A stretch of DNA of 64,000 nucleotides, from NCBI GenBank assembly GCA_030448225.1, contig JAUJNJ010000013.1, positions 1-64,000 of the forward strand, written 5' to 3'. Source of the stretch: Phycisphaerae bacterium (lineage in GTDB: Bacteria; Planctomycetota; Phycisphaerae; Tepidisphaerales; Tepidisphaeraceae). The position numbers and the translations under genes are program-made. The notes under the pieces were generated by a model that searched no databases, had not been told where the DNA came from, and worked only from the letters and a program-made list of their open reading frames with translations. Shown one piece after another: positions 19,295 through 27,145 of the stretch. How positions within the stretch are numbered: the first letter of the stretch is position 1; each line of letters starts with the position of its first letter.

Positions 19295-19849
19295 ATGCCC
19301 CTCCGCATCCGCTACAACGCCCCCGTCGTCCTCACCTTCTCGCTTCTCGCGACGTTCGTCACCCTCCTTGCGTGGCTGTTCGGGGCGGACCGCGTGCTGC
19401 CGTACTTCTCGGCGCCGGGGCGGGGCGACTGGGACAACCCCGTCTTCTACTTCCGCCTCGCGTCGCACGTGCTCGGCCACGCCGGGTGGGAGCACCTCGC
19501 GGCCAACGTGGCGATCGTCCTGCTGATCGGGCCGCTGCTGGAGGAGAAGTACGAGTCGTCCGAGCTGATGGAGATGATCGCCATCACGGCCGTAGTGACG
19601 TCGGTCCTGAACCTCGTGCTGTTCAACAGCGGCGTGCTCGGCGCCAGCGGCGTGGTATTCATGATGATCCTGCTGGGGTCAATGGCGAGCCTGCGGCGCG
19701 GCGAGGTCCCGCTGACGTTCCTGCTCGTCGCGATCCTGTTCCTCGGCCGCGAGGTCGTGGCCGCCTTCCGCAAGGACGACGTCTCGCAGTTCGCCCACCT
19801 CGCCGGCGCCGCCTGCGGCGCGGCGTTCGGGTTTACGAGACGGAAGTGA
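19295..19849 (+). CDS. rhomboid-family intramembrane serine protease
   Basis: Membrane protease of 184 residues with about five to six predicted helices. The catalytic Ser is in GVLGASGVVFMMILLG (GxSG motif) and the catalytic His in QFAHLAGAACGAAFGF. The conserved HxxxxHxxxN-like segment HVLGHAGWEHLAANVAIVLL is also present, so all key rhomboid positions are there. Start ATG 19295 (MPLRIRYNAPVVLTFSLL); the frame is also open upstream through repeat J into the lipase reading frame. Substrates cannot be predicted. Confidence 0.93.
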   Translation: MPLRIRYNAPVVLTFSLLATFVTLLAWLFGADRVLPYFSAPGRGDWDNPVFYFRLASHVLGHAGWEHLAANVAIVLLIGPLLEEKYESSELMEMIAITAVVTSVLNLVLFNSGVLGASGVVFMMILLGSMASLRRGEVPLTFLLVAILFLGREVVAAFRKDDVSQFAHLAGAACGAAFGFTRRK

Positions 19850-19926
19850 TAGGCGGCGGAATCGAGCAGCTGGCGGCGTTACGTCCGTTCGATCGAGAAC
19901 CACTTGCCCTGTGGAAACCGCAATTG

Positions 19927-20001
19927 AGCCACCGATGGGGCACCGATTTGCACCGATGAGTTTTCTCTTAATCGGTGTCCATCGGTGCCCCATCTGTGGC
20001 T
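19927..20001. repeat. inverted repeat K (CACCGATGGGG words)
   Basis: Arms 19927-19957 and 19971-20001 match inversely at 27 of 31 positions with a short loop (GAGTTTTCTCTTA). The right end reads CTGTGGCTAAAC, again the GGCTAAA edge of the short palindrome families. Confidence 0.85.
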
Positions 20002-20092
20002 AAACAAGAACGTGACGGCCCACGCGCCGCGGGCGCCCGTGTCGCGACATTTGGCTTGACCCTCACGCGCCGCCATGGCAAGAACGTGTCCC

Positions 20093-21310
20093 ATGATCAC
20101 ATCCCACCGCGCTCTCGGCTTCGCCTTACTGATGTTCTCCTGCCTCGCCACCGCCTGCCAGGCACAGGCGAACCAGCCCGCCGCCGCGACGGGATCGGCC
20201 GGCGCGGGCGCGCAGCAGCCGGCGCCCGAACCGCTCACGGTCTACGTCGGCACGTACACGAACGACAAGACGCAGAGCAAGGGGATCTACAAGCTGTCGT
20301 TCGACCCCGCCACCGGCGCGCTGGGGAAGCCCGAGGTGGCGGCCGAGGCGCGCAACCCGTCGTTCCTGGCGATCAGCCCCGACCGCAAGTACCTCTACGC
20401 CGTCGGCGAGATGGACGACGTCGACGGCACCAAGGCCGGCGCGGTGAGTTCGTTCGGCATCGACGCGCAGACCGGCACGCTGTCCCTCATCAGCCAGGCC
20501 GGCTCCGGCGGCAAGGGGCCGTGCCACGTCAGCGTCGACGCGACCGGCCGCAACGTGCTCGTCGCCAACTACGGCGGCGGCACGATCGCCCGGCTCGTCT
20601 CGGGCGACGGCGGCAAGCTGCTCGGGCCGATGGCCGTCATCGAGTTCGAGGGCGAGGGCCCGAGCAAGCCGCGGCAGGACAAGCCGCACGCGCACTTCAT
20701 CAGCCCCGACCCGGCCAACGCGTTCGTGATGGCGACCGACCTCGGCACCGATCAGATCTACATCTACCAGCTCGACCCGCTCAAGGGCCTCGTGCCCAAC
20801 GAGACGCCGACGGCCAACGTCAAGCCCGGGTCCGGTCCGCGGCACCTCGCGTTCCACCCGCGCGGCAAGTTCGTCTACTCCATCAACGAGCTGTCGAACA
20901 CGATCACCGCCTTCGCCTACGACACCGTCGCCGGCACGCTGAGCGAGGTGCAGACGATCACCACGCTCCCCGAGGGGGAGACGGGGCCGAACACGACCGC
21001 GCAGATCGTCGTGCACCCGTCGGGCAAGTACGTCTACGGCTCCAACCGCGGGCACAACAGCATCGTCGCCTACGCGGTCGACGAGGCGACCGGAAAGTTG
21101 ACCTTGATCGGTCAAACCGTGACCGGTGGCAAGACGCCCCGCAACTTCAACATCGACCCCGGCGGCGGCTACCTCATTGCGGCGAACCAAAATTCCGGGA
21201 CCCTCGTGGTCCTGAAGATCGACCCAGCGACGGGCGCGCTCGCTCCCACCGGCGTGACGGCCGAGGTGCCCTCGCCGGTGTGCGTGACGTTCCTGACGTC
21301 GGCGAAGTAG
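20093..21310 (+). CDS. lactonase-family seven-bladed propeller protein (secreted)
   Basis: 405 residues from ATG 20093. A signal sequence (ALGFALLMFSCLATACQ) with a Cys suggests a lipoprotein, though the lipobox is imperfect. The rest is a lactonase/PGL-type propeller: LTVYVGTYTNDKTQSKGIYK, then repeats of the kind PSFLAISPDRKYLYAVGE, GPCHVSVDATGRNVLVANYG, GPRHLAFHPRGKFVYSINEL and TPRNFNIDPGGGYLIAANQN. E. coli Pgl of this fold hydrolyses 6-phosphogluconolactone, but a secreted form in planctomycetes probably acts on another lactone or ester; the substrate is unknown. An earlier in-frame ATG is at 20075. The frame is intact. Confidence 0.9.
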   Translation: MITSHRALGFALLMFSCLATACQAQANQPAAATGSAGAGAQQPAPEPLTVYVGTYTNDKTQSKGIYKLSFDPATGALGKPEVAAEARNPSFLAISPDRKYLYAVGEMDDVDGTKAGAVSSFGIDAQTGTLSLISQAGSGGKGPCHVSVDATGRNVLVANYGGGTIARLVSGDGGKLLGPMAVIEFEGEGPSKPRQDKPHAHFISPDPANAFVMATDLGTDQIYIYQLDPLKGLVPNETPTANVKPGSGPRHLAFHPRGKFVYSINELSNTITAFAYDTVAGTLSEVQTITTLPEGETGPNTTAQIVVHPSGKYVYGSNRGHNSIVAYAVDEATGKLTLIGQTVTGGKTPRNFNIDPGGGYLIAANQNSGTLVVLKIDPATGALAPTGVTAEVPSPVCVTFLTSAK

Positions 21311-21479
21311 ACGGGCGATACGGCGCCGGTCGGCTCGGCGCGCGTGAACCGCCTGGCGAGCGCTAGATTCACCCCCTCGCCCCCGAGCACGGGAACATGA
21401 CGCACGACGCGCCGCAGGTGCGCGTGCCTGGCGGACCGAGCACTGGGTGATCGCGCTACCCTCACCCCGTCCGGGCACC

Positions 21480-21509
21480 GCGACGCGGCACGCGAGCGAG
21501 CCGGGTAAA
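21480..21509 (+). repeat. short palindromic repeat, family 1 (diverged)
   Basis: GCGACGCGGCACGCGAGCGA then GCCGGGTAAA: same plan as 6111-6140 with changes in the left arm and in the edge (GGGTAAA). Confidence 0.65.
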
Positions 21510-21573
21510 CGGACGCCCCGGATCTGACTGACGCATGGCGGCCGTGATGTGTTGCGGCCCCCTCGGGGGTCGG

Positions 21574-22423
21574 TCACGGCCGCCACTCGCACGGCCAGGT
21601 GTCGGTGAGGTGCTCGAACCCCATGCGCCGGAGGATCGGGCGGCTCGTCGGCAGGGCGTCGACGATCAGGTGCCGCGCGCCGAGGCCGGCCGCGTCGCGG
21701 GCGCGGGCGGCGACGAGGGCGCGGTAGAACCCTTGGCCGCGGAACGCCGCGCGGGTGCCGCCGCCGTAGAGGCCGCCGAAGTGGCTCCGCGGGTGCGTGT
21801 AGAGCCGGCCGATCGCGGCCGGTTCGCCGTCGCCGGCGTACGCGACGTAGCCGAGGTGCTGCGTCGACCCGGCGGCGATCGCGTCGGCGAGTTGCGCCGT
21901 CGTGAACGCGTAGTCCTTGCCGAACACGTCCTCGGCCACCCGCCGGAAGTCGGCCAGGTGCCGCGGCGTCGCGACGCGCACGACGACCGCCCGCGCCGGC
22001 GTCGCCGCGTCCGCCCACGCCGCCGCCGGCTGAAGGCCGATCCGAAGCACCCGCGGCGGCCCTTCGGCCCTGCGGCGAAACGAGGGACGTCGGGGATTTC
22101 GCTCGGCTCCAAATCGTGCGCCATCACCGCCTCGCGCGGGCCGATGTCGAACGCGTGACGGCGGAGGCGGTCGAGCAGGTCGCCCGGCGCGTGCGCGTAG
22201 AGCTTCCACTCGAACGCCGCGCCGAGCCGCCGGTGGTGCTCCACCTCGGCCGCGATCGTCGCGTCGGCGTCGTCGGCGGTCAGCGACGAGTAGACGACCG
22301 CGTGGTGCGAGCCGTCCGACTGGTGCAGCCGGGTGACCCTCGGCCGCACGTCGATCGTCTCGCCGTCGCGGGCGAGGCCGCGCGCTCGGCGTCGAGCCGG
22401 GCCAGGACCGTCTCCCGTTCCAT
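21574..22423 (-). CDS. GNAT-family N-acetyltransferase, frameshifted
   Basis: From ATG 22423 (MERETVLARLDAERA) the N-terminal domain reads VTRLHQSDGSHHAVVYSS and FDIGPREAVMAHDLEPSEI. After a frame change the C-terminal half is a GNAT fold: HLADFRRVAEDVFGKDYAFT, then the acetyl-CoA-binding loop region AFRGQGFYRALVAARARDA (Q/RxxGxG/A-like) and ILRRMGFEHL at the end (stop 21574). Frame changes occur near 22380 and at 22057-22082, where a family-3 palindrome lies in the coding region. The acceptor is unknown. No operon partners; it is convergent with the propeller gene. Confidence 0.8.
22057..22082 (-). repeat. short palindromic repeat, family 3, inside the GNAT gene
   Basis: On the minus strand CGTTTCGCCGCAGGGCCGAA then GGGCCG. 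It sits at the junction between the N- and C-terminal parts of the acetyltransferase. Confidence 0.75.
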
Positions 22424-22810
22424 GTGCCGAAACGTAGCGCCCCCGGCCGCCGCCGACAAGCGTCCGGGCGCGGGACCATCAACCGCCGTCGTGGGCGCGG
22501 GTCGTAATCGGGCGAGGAGCGAACGTCAGCCGCCGGTCCCGCGCCCGTGGTGCCGACCTGGAACTTCCACAATTACCGATTCGCGGGGTATGTCTTCCCC
22601 GATCGCGGCGAAGGATCTACGCGGGCCTCGCAAGGCCTGCGGGAGATCCTTCGTTGCGGTCAGGATGACCTCCTGCCGGCGGCGGTACTTTGAGACGCTC
22701 TTCGAGCGCGGCCCGCCCGGTGTGGCGGCGGCACGTCGAATCTCCGTCCCCGGCGGCGTCGCACCGGTCATATGATGGCGGCGGGGGAAGGTCATCAGCC
22801 GGAGGATGCC
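22424..22810. other. divergent intergenic region, GNAT / Zn-ribbon gene
   Basis: 387 bp. The centre (22585-22710) is a diverged copy of the repeat also found at 36045-36170. No gene is supported. Confidence 0.55.
22585..22710. repeat. dispersed ~130-bp repeat Q' with hairpin
   Basis: GCGGCGAAGGATCT (about 22606) faces AGATCCTTCGTTGCGGTCAG (from 22646), then GATGACCTCCTGC and GCGGTACTTTGAGACGCTCT. The same order of words occurs at 36045-36170. Confidence 0.7.
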
Positions 22811-23013
22811 GTGGCGGAGAAGAACACCAAATCCCGGAAGCCGTGCAGCCTCTGCGGCGCGCCCGACGCGCCGGCCCGGCTCGAGGCGCTGCCGGGGGTC
22901 ACGACCTGCATCGACTGCGCGAAGAAGCACCCGCGCAAGGTCGACATCAGCGGCGTCGAGTTGAGCCAGGCCAGCCCGATCAATCGCAACGGGTTCGCGC
23001 GCCGAAGGATTAG
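22811..23013 (+). CDS. small zinc-ribbon protein
   Basis: About 67 residues with two CxxC pairs: KPCSLCGAPDAPARL and TTCIDCAKKHPRK, spaced as in a treble-clef/zinc-ribbon. Start GTG 22811 is chosen because GGAGG at 22801-22805 lies five bases upstream; an in-frame ATG exists at 22772. In the raw frame the protein reads on into repeat L to 23293, but restoring one base near 23003 gives a natural end NGFARPKD at 23013. It may be a general nucleic-acid or protein-binding ribbon; DksA/TraR relatives have similar fingers but other features of that family are absent. The function is unknown. Confidence 0.6.
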
Positions 23014-23067
23014 CCGGTCGGCGGACGTCGGAACGAAGCGGAGGCATCGGGAAGAAGCAAGCGAGGA

Positions 23068-23216
23068 CGAAAGGTGGAGGGCGGAGGGTGGAGGGAGGGG
23101 TGGAGGAAGACGTTCTAAAAATGCGTCCGTTCTTCCTCGATCGGCTGACTTTCATCCCCGTTATCGCCCCCGCCTGTCCTCCGTGTCTCTGTGGCTCCGC
23201 GGTTGGACTCTTGGTC
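23068..23216. repeat. low-complexity repeat block L
   Basis: GGTGGAGGGCGGAGGGTGGA words at 23071-23105, and CTCCGTGTCTCTGTGGCTCC (about 23178) which resembles one arm of inverted repeat I. Pairing within the block is partial (GGAGG against CCTCC words). Confidence 0.5.
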
Positions 23217-23301
23217 ATTCTGCCAGAAGGATCGACGACGGCGGACACGCCGTCGGTGCGGCTATGACCCTGCTGCTTGCGTGCCGGCGGTAGACGGCGG
23301 T

Positions 23302-23778
23302 TCACGCAGGAGGTCTTGCAGGTCGAGCGCGGGTGAACATCGCCAGCCCGCCGTCCGGCGTGCGCGGCCACGTTTGGGGCGGGCGGTCCCAGTAGATCTC
23401 GACGCCGTTGCCGTCGGGGTCGCGGAGGTAGATCGCCTCGCTCACGCCGTGGTCGGCCGCGCCGTCGAGCGCGACGCCGGCGGCGAGGAGGCGGCGCGCG
23501 CGTCGGCGAGGTCGCGCGTCGGGTAGAGGATCGCCAGGTGGTAGAGCCCCGTCGTCCCCGGCGGCGGCGGGGCGCGCCGTCGCTCTCCCACGTGTTCAGG
23601 CCGATGTGGTGGTGGTAGCCGCCCGCCGACAGGAACGCGGCTGCGGCCGAGTCGCTGCGTCACGTCAAACCCGAGCACGCCGTGGTAGAACGCGATCGCC
23701 CGGTCGAGGTCGGCAACTTTCAGGTGGACATGCCCGATGCGGACACGCGGGGCGATCCGCGGGAAGTGCGTCGCTCAT
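23302..23778 (-). CDS. VOC-family (glyoxalase/extradiol dioxygenase-like) protein, frameshifted
   Basis: From ATG 23778: RVRIGHVHLKVADLDRAIAF and YHGVLGFDV form the first beta-alpha-beta-beta-beta module with the metal-ligand His (HVHLKV). Later GLYHLAILYPTRDLADA and SEAIYLRDPDGNGVEIYWDR give the second module with the second His and the terminal Glu ligand. This is the CatE/2,3-dioxygenase-like pattern. The middle (about 23540-23660) and about 23510 contain small frame changes that cancel out; the total of 477 bp is a multiple of three. The stop is at 23302. The reaction is unknown; VOC enzymes include glyoxalases, dioxygenases and fosfomycin-type resistance proteins. Confidence 0.8.
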
Positions 23779-23929
23779 GTGAACACGTTAGGCCCCCGCG
23801 ACGGCGCGTGGAACGGCCGTCGCAAGACGGGATCTATCCGCCCGCAGAATTGCGTCTCCCGCTTTGTCACGTCGATCCGCAACCGGGGTGACCCGTCGGC
23901 GTGCGGCCCGGGTTGCGGTGGTCGCCGCC

Positions 23930-24547
23930 GTGGATATACCTGCCGTCGATGCGACGCCGCCGCTGATCCGCCTCTCCATCGCCACGAGCCTCGACGGCTT
24001 CATCGCCGCCCGGGACGGGGCGGTGACGTGGCTCGACGACTACAACGCGGCGGACCTGAAGTTCGACGATTTCCTGGCGACGATCGATACCGTCGTGATG
24101 GGGCGGGCGACGTACGACCAGGTGATTTCGTTCGGCGTTCCGTGGCCTTACGAGGGCAAGCGGTGCGTCGTGCTGACGAATCGGCCGATCGATTCGCCGC
24201 CGATACCGCCGGGCGTCGAGACGGGGTCGGGCGACGTGCGGCCGCTCGCCCGACGGCTGGGAGCCGCGGGCGGGCAAGACGTGTGGATCTGCGGCGGGGC
24301 CCGCGTCGTGCACGACTTCCTCGACGCGGGCGTCGTCGATCGAATCGAACTGGCCGTCGTTCCGATCCTGCTCGGCGACGGCGTGCCGCTGTTCCGGCGA
24401 TCGGACCGTGTTCACCGGCTGAAGCTGACGGGGGAGCCGCGGACGTACAGCAACGGGATCGTGACGCTGACGTATTCGCTCGCGGCCGACCCGCCGCCCG
24501 CGAACCCCTCGGCGGAGCGAGGCGACGGGCGCACGTCTTCGTTATGA
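23930..24547 (+). CDS. dihydrofolate reductase-fold protein (RibD C-terminal/DfrA-like)
   Basis: About 205 residues of the RibD_C fold: IRLSIATSLDGFIAARDGAV at the start, TVVMGRATYDQVISFG, CVVLTNRPIDSPP, then the nucleotide-binding GGQDVWICGGARVVHDFLDA and VPILLGDGVPLFRR. These are the usual landmarks of this NADPH-dependent reductase family, whose physiological substrates are mostly unknown. The start is uncertain: GTG 23930 gives a natural N-terminus, but the frame is open to 23864. The stop TGA overlaps the ATG of the next gene (ATGA at 24544-24547), so translation is probably coupled to ispA. Confidence 0.85.
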   Translation: MDIPAVDATPPLIRLSIATSLDGFIAARDGAVTWLDDYNAADLKFDDFLATIDTVVMGRATYDQVISFGVPWPYEGKRCVVLTNRPIDSPPIPPGVETGSGDVRPLARRLGAAGGQDVWICGGARVVHDFLDAGVVDRIELAVVPILLGDGVPLFRRSDRVHRLKLTGEPRTYSNGIVTLTYSLAADPPPANPSAERGDGRTSSL

Positions 24548-25482
24548 TCGTGCGCGTGTCGACGACGAACCGCTCACCCGATTCCGGTCCCCGTGATGCG
24601 CCCGCGCTGCTCGCCCGCAGCGCCGACGCCGTCACCGCCTATATCCGCCAACTGCGCGGCCGAAACGGCGGCGCGCCGGGCCGCCTCATCGAAGCGATCG
24701 AGTACAGCCTGCTGGCCGGCGGCAAGCGCCTGCGGCCGGCGCTCGTGTTGGAGAGCTTTGCGGCGTGCGGCGGGGCGGCGGCGGCGGCGCAGGATGGGTC
24801 GGCGCTGGCGGCGGCGGCGGCGATCGAGTTGATCCACACGTTCAGCCTCGTCCACGACGATCTGCCCGCGATGGACGACGACGACCTCCGGCGCGGGCGG
24901 CCGACGAACCACAAGGTGTACGGCGAGGCGATGGCGATCCTCGCCGGCGACGCGATGGTCACGCTCGCGTTCGAGGTTCTGGCGACGGACGCGTCGGCCG
25001 ACGTCGCGCCGCGCCTCGTGGTGGAATTGGCGCGGGCGGCGGGGCCGGTCGGCATGATCGGCGGGCAGGTGCTCGACATGGAAGGGGAGGGGCGGTCGCT
25101 GGCGATGGAGGAACTGCGGCGCCTTCACCGGATGAAGACCGGCGCGCTGCTGACCGCCGCCTGCCGCATGGGCGCGATCGCCGCCGGCGCGCCGGCGGGG
25201 CAGGTCGACGCGCTCACCCGCTACGGCGACGCGCTGGGCCTGGCGTTTCAAATCGTCGACGACGTGCTCGACGTCACCGGCACGCCGCTGCAACTCGGCA
25301 AGGCCACCGGCAAGGATCGCGGCAAGGGGAAGAACACCTACCCCGGCCTGCTCGGCCTCGATCAGAGCCGGGCCGAGGCGCGGCGGCAACTCGATGTCGC
25401 CCTCGCCGCGATCGATCCCCTCGGCCCCGCGGCGGCCGGCCTGCGGTCGCTGGCGGAGTTCGTCGTCGTGCGGCAGGTCTGA
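24544..25482 (+). CDS. ispA: polyprenyl (farnesyl/geranyl) diphosphate synthase
   Basis: Condenses isopentenyl diphosphate with allylic diphosphates in the cytosol. The 312-residue protein carries the first Asp-rich motif SLVHDDLPAMDDDDLRRGRP (DDxxxxD type, with RR after it), GGKRLRPALVLES upstream, and the second motif LAFQIVDDVLDVTG. KATGKDRGKGKNTYPGLLG is the typical C-terminal segment of the IspA group. The Ala-rich stretch at about residues 78-95 is longer than usual. It starts in a 4-bp overlap with the DHFR-like gene. dxs lies 1.7 kb downstream on the same strand, so two steps of isoprenoid synthesis are close, although a phage-type gene intervenes. Chain length (C15 or C20) cannot be decided. 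Confidence 0.93.
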   Translation: MIVRVSTTNRSPDSGPRDAPALLARSADAVTAYIRQLRGRNGGAPGRLIEAIEYSLLAGGKRLRPALVLESFAACGGAAAAAQDGSALAAAAAIELIHTFSLVHDDLPAMDDDDLRRGRPTNHKVYGEAMAILAGDAMVTLAFEVLATDASADVAPRLVVELARAAGPVGMIGGQVLDMEGEGRSLAMEELRRLHRMKTGALLTAACRMGAIAAGAPAGQVDALTRYGDALGLAFQIVDDVLDVTGTPLQLGKATGKDRGKGKNTYPGLLGLDQSRAEARRQLDVALAAIDPLGPAAAGLRSLAEFVVVRQV

Positions 25483-25575
25483 GCGTCGCAGGATCGACGG
25501 AATCCGATCGCCGCTTCCGCCCCGGGAGAGCAGCACTTCCACCCTCTGACTTAGGGACCGATGCCGGCTCAACTA

Positions 25576-25588
25576 CTGAACTTTTCAG
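25576..25588. promoter_or_regulatory. possible operator palindrome upstream of the BRO-N gene
   Basis: CTGAA-CTT-TTCAG, a perfect 5-3-5 inverted repeat about 100 bp before the BRO-N start. Its position fits a repressor site but nothing else supports this. Confidence 0.25.
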
Positions 25589-25687
25589 CATTTATCTGCT
25601 CCACATCCGCAACTTTCTGACCCGAAAAACGTACTAACATGAGGTGGTGAAGGAGCGAGAGGAGCAACCGACATACGGACGAAACGG

Positions 25688-26656
25688 ATGACGACGACGG
25701 GCCTGCCGGCGCCTTTGCGCGGCGATGGGATTCGGCACGTGCAGCACGAGGGGCGGACGCTCTACGCGGCCGTGGACGTGGTGGCGGCGCTCACCAACGC
25801 CGGCGACGCGCCGGGGCTGTGGGTCCACCTGAAAAAGCAGGAGCCCGCCCTGCGGGACATCTGCGAGGCGGTCGTGTTCCCGGGCGAGCAGCAGTCGCTG
25901 CCGGCCATGGGCGAGGCGCTGGCGACCGACGCGGTCGATCTCGAAGGCATGCTGCGCCTCGTGCAATCGATCAGCTCGCCGAGGGCCGAGCGCCTCCGCC
26001 GCTGGCTCGCGCAGAGCGCGCGGGAACGGCTGGAGGAGGCCGAGAACCCGGAACTGGCCGTCTTGCGGACCCGCCGGCTCTACGAGCAGAAGGGGTACAG
26101 CCGGCGGTGGGTCGACAAGCGCCTCCGCGGCGTCAGCGCCCGCCACGAGCTCACCGGCGAGTGGTACAAGCGCGGCGCGAAGGAGAGCGACCAATTCCGC
26201 GCCCTCACCAACGACCTCATGCGCGGCTCGTTCGGCATGGAGGTCGAGGAGTACCGCCGGCACAAGAACCTGTTCAAGACCGGCGAGAACCTTCGCGACC
26301 ACATGTCCGACCTCGAACTGGCCCTGACGGCCCTCGGCGAGACGGTGGCGGTCGAACTGCACCGCGAGCGCGACTCGCGCTCGTTCGATCAGCTGCTGTC
26401 GGACGCGAGGGACGCCGGCGACGTCGTGTCGCGCGTGCGGCAGGAGGTCGAGGGGCGGCTCGGCAAGCCGGTCGTACAGGCGGGCAACCACCGCGGCTGG
26501 TGGGCCGGCAGCCGTCGTCGCCACGCGGCGGGGGGGACGGTGAACTCTGCGCGACGGCCGGGCGCCGATGCGACGGCGGCGGCGGCAGCGCTGCCGTCGC
26601 CGGACGCGCCCGCGACGGGCGAGGCAACGGTCGACACCGCGGCGGTTCACGCGTAG
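25688..26656 (+). CDS. BRO-N domain / DinD-like phage antirepressor-type protein
   Basis: 322 residues. Residues about 1-110 resemble the BRO-N DNA-binding domain (TLYAAVDVVAALTNAGDAPG, then LWVHLKKQEPAL and VDLEGMLRLVQSISSPRAER). The second half (YEQKGYSRRWVDKRLRGVSA, then HELTGEWYKRGAKESDQFRA and LTNDLMRGSFGMEVEEYRRH) matches the C-terminal part of DNA-damage-inducible DinD and related phage antirepressors. The last ~60 residues are Ala/Pro-rich and disordered. The codon usage is like the host's, so it is not a recent arrival. It lies alone between ispA and dxs and is followed by a strong terminator. Function in bacteria is little known; regulation by DNA damage is only an analogy. Confidence 0.82.
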   Translation: MTTTGLPAPLRGDGIRHVQHEGRTLYAAVDVVAALTNAGDAPGLWVHLKKQEPALRDICEAVVFPGEQQSLPAMGEALATDAVDLEGMLRLVQSISSPRAERLRRWLAQSARERLEEAENPELAVLRTRRLYEQKGYSRRWVDKRLRGVSARHELTGEWYKRGAKESDQFRALTNDLMRGSFGMEVEEYRRHKNLFKTGENLRDHMSDLELALTALGETVAVELHRERDSRSFDQLLSDARDAGDVVSRVRQEVEGRLGKPVVQAGNHRGWWAGSRRRHAAGGTVNSARRPGADATAAAAALPSPDAPATGEATVDTAAVHA

Positions 26657-26682
26657 TCGGGTGGGTTCCAACTTCAGCGTAG

Positions 26683-26720
26683 AACGGGACCGCGGAGCTC
26701 ACTCCGCGGTCCCGTTCGCT
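26683..26720 (+). terminator. rho-independent terminator after the BRO-N gene
   Basis: Perfect 15-bp stem (26683-26697 and 26702-26716, AACGGGACCGCGGAG) with loop CTCA, followed by CGCTTTTC. Confidence 0.88.
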
Positions 26721-26770
26721 TTTCAACGCTCAATCGCCCTCGGCCCAAGCCTCGACAGTTCACCGGCAGC

Positions 26771-26796
26771 GGGCTCTTCGGGTCTGCGGCTAAAAA
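26771..26796 (-). repeat. short palindromic repeat, family 3
   Basis: On the minus strand TTTTTTAGCCGCAGACCCGA then AGAGCCC; on the plus strand the edge reads GCGGCTAAAA. Confidence 0.8.
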
Positions 26797-26990
26797 AGCG
26801 CGCCAAAGTTGTGCGAACCGCGTCACTCGATGCGCCGCGCGTAACACCTGTTTGAAGCCCGTCGCCGGTTCTTAAGTCTCACCTCCCGCAAAACTTCCTG
26901 TGGACATGGTCCCGGACACGATCCCAACGGGGCCACCCGTCATCCGCGTTGCTGCTGACCGAACGGTGATCGATGTCATCAACTTCCACG

Positions 26991-27018
26991 TTGCAACTCT
27001 AGCTTTATCCGGTAAAGT
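26991..27018 (+). promoter_or_regulatory. candidate sigma-70-type promoter for dxs
   Basis: TTGCAA (26991-26996), 16-bp spacer, TAAAGT (27013-27018), in a locally A+T-richer stretch about 130 bp before the dxs start. Confidence 0.4.
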
Positions 27019-27145
27019 AATCGAACTGCCCCGGCCGATGTCGGTATAGTGGACTATTCGGGGTTTCACCGGTTCTGACGCAACCGAAGGCGACGGATCG
27101 CCTAGGATCGATGTGGACCGGGACGTGAGCGGGAGGCAGCCGTCG

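Larger units (their letters stand above)
26657..27145. other. intergenic region upstream of dxs
   Basis: 489 bp holding the BRO-N terminator, a family-3 palindrome and a candidate dxs promoter (26991-27018). No gene is supported. Confidence 0.6.
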
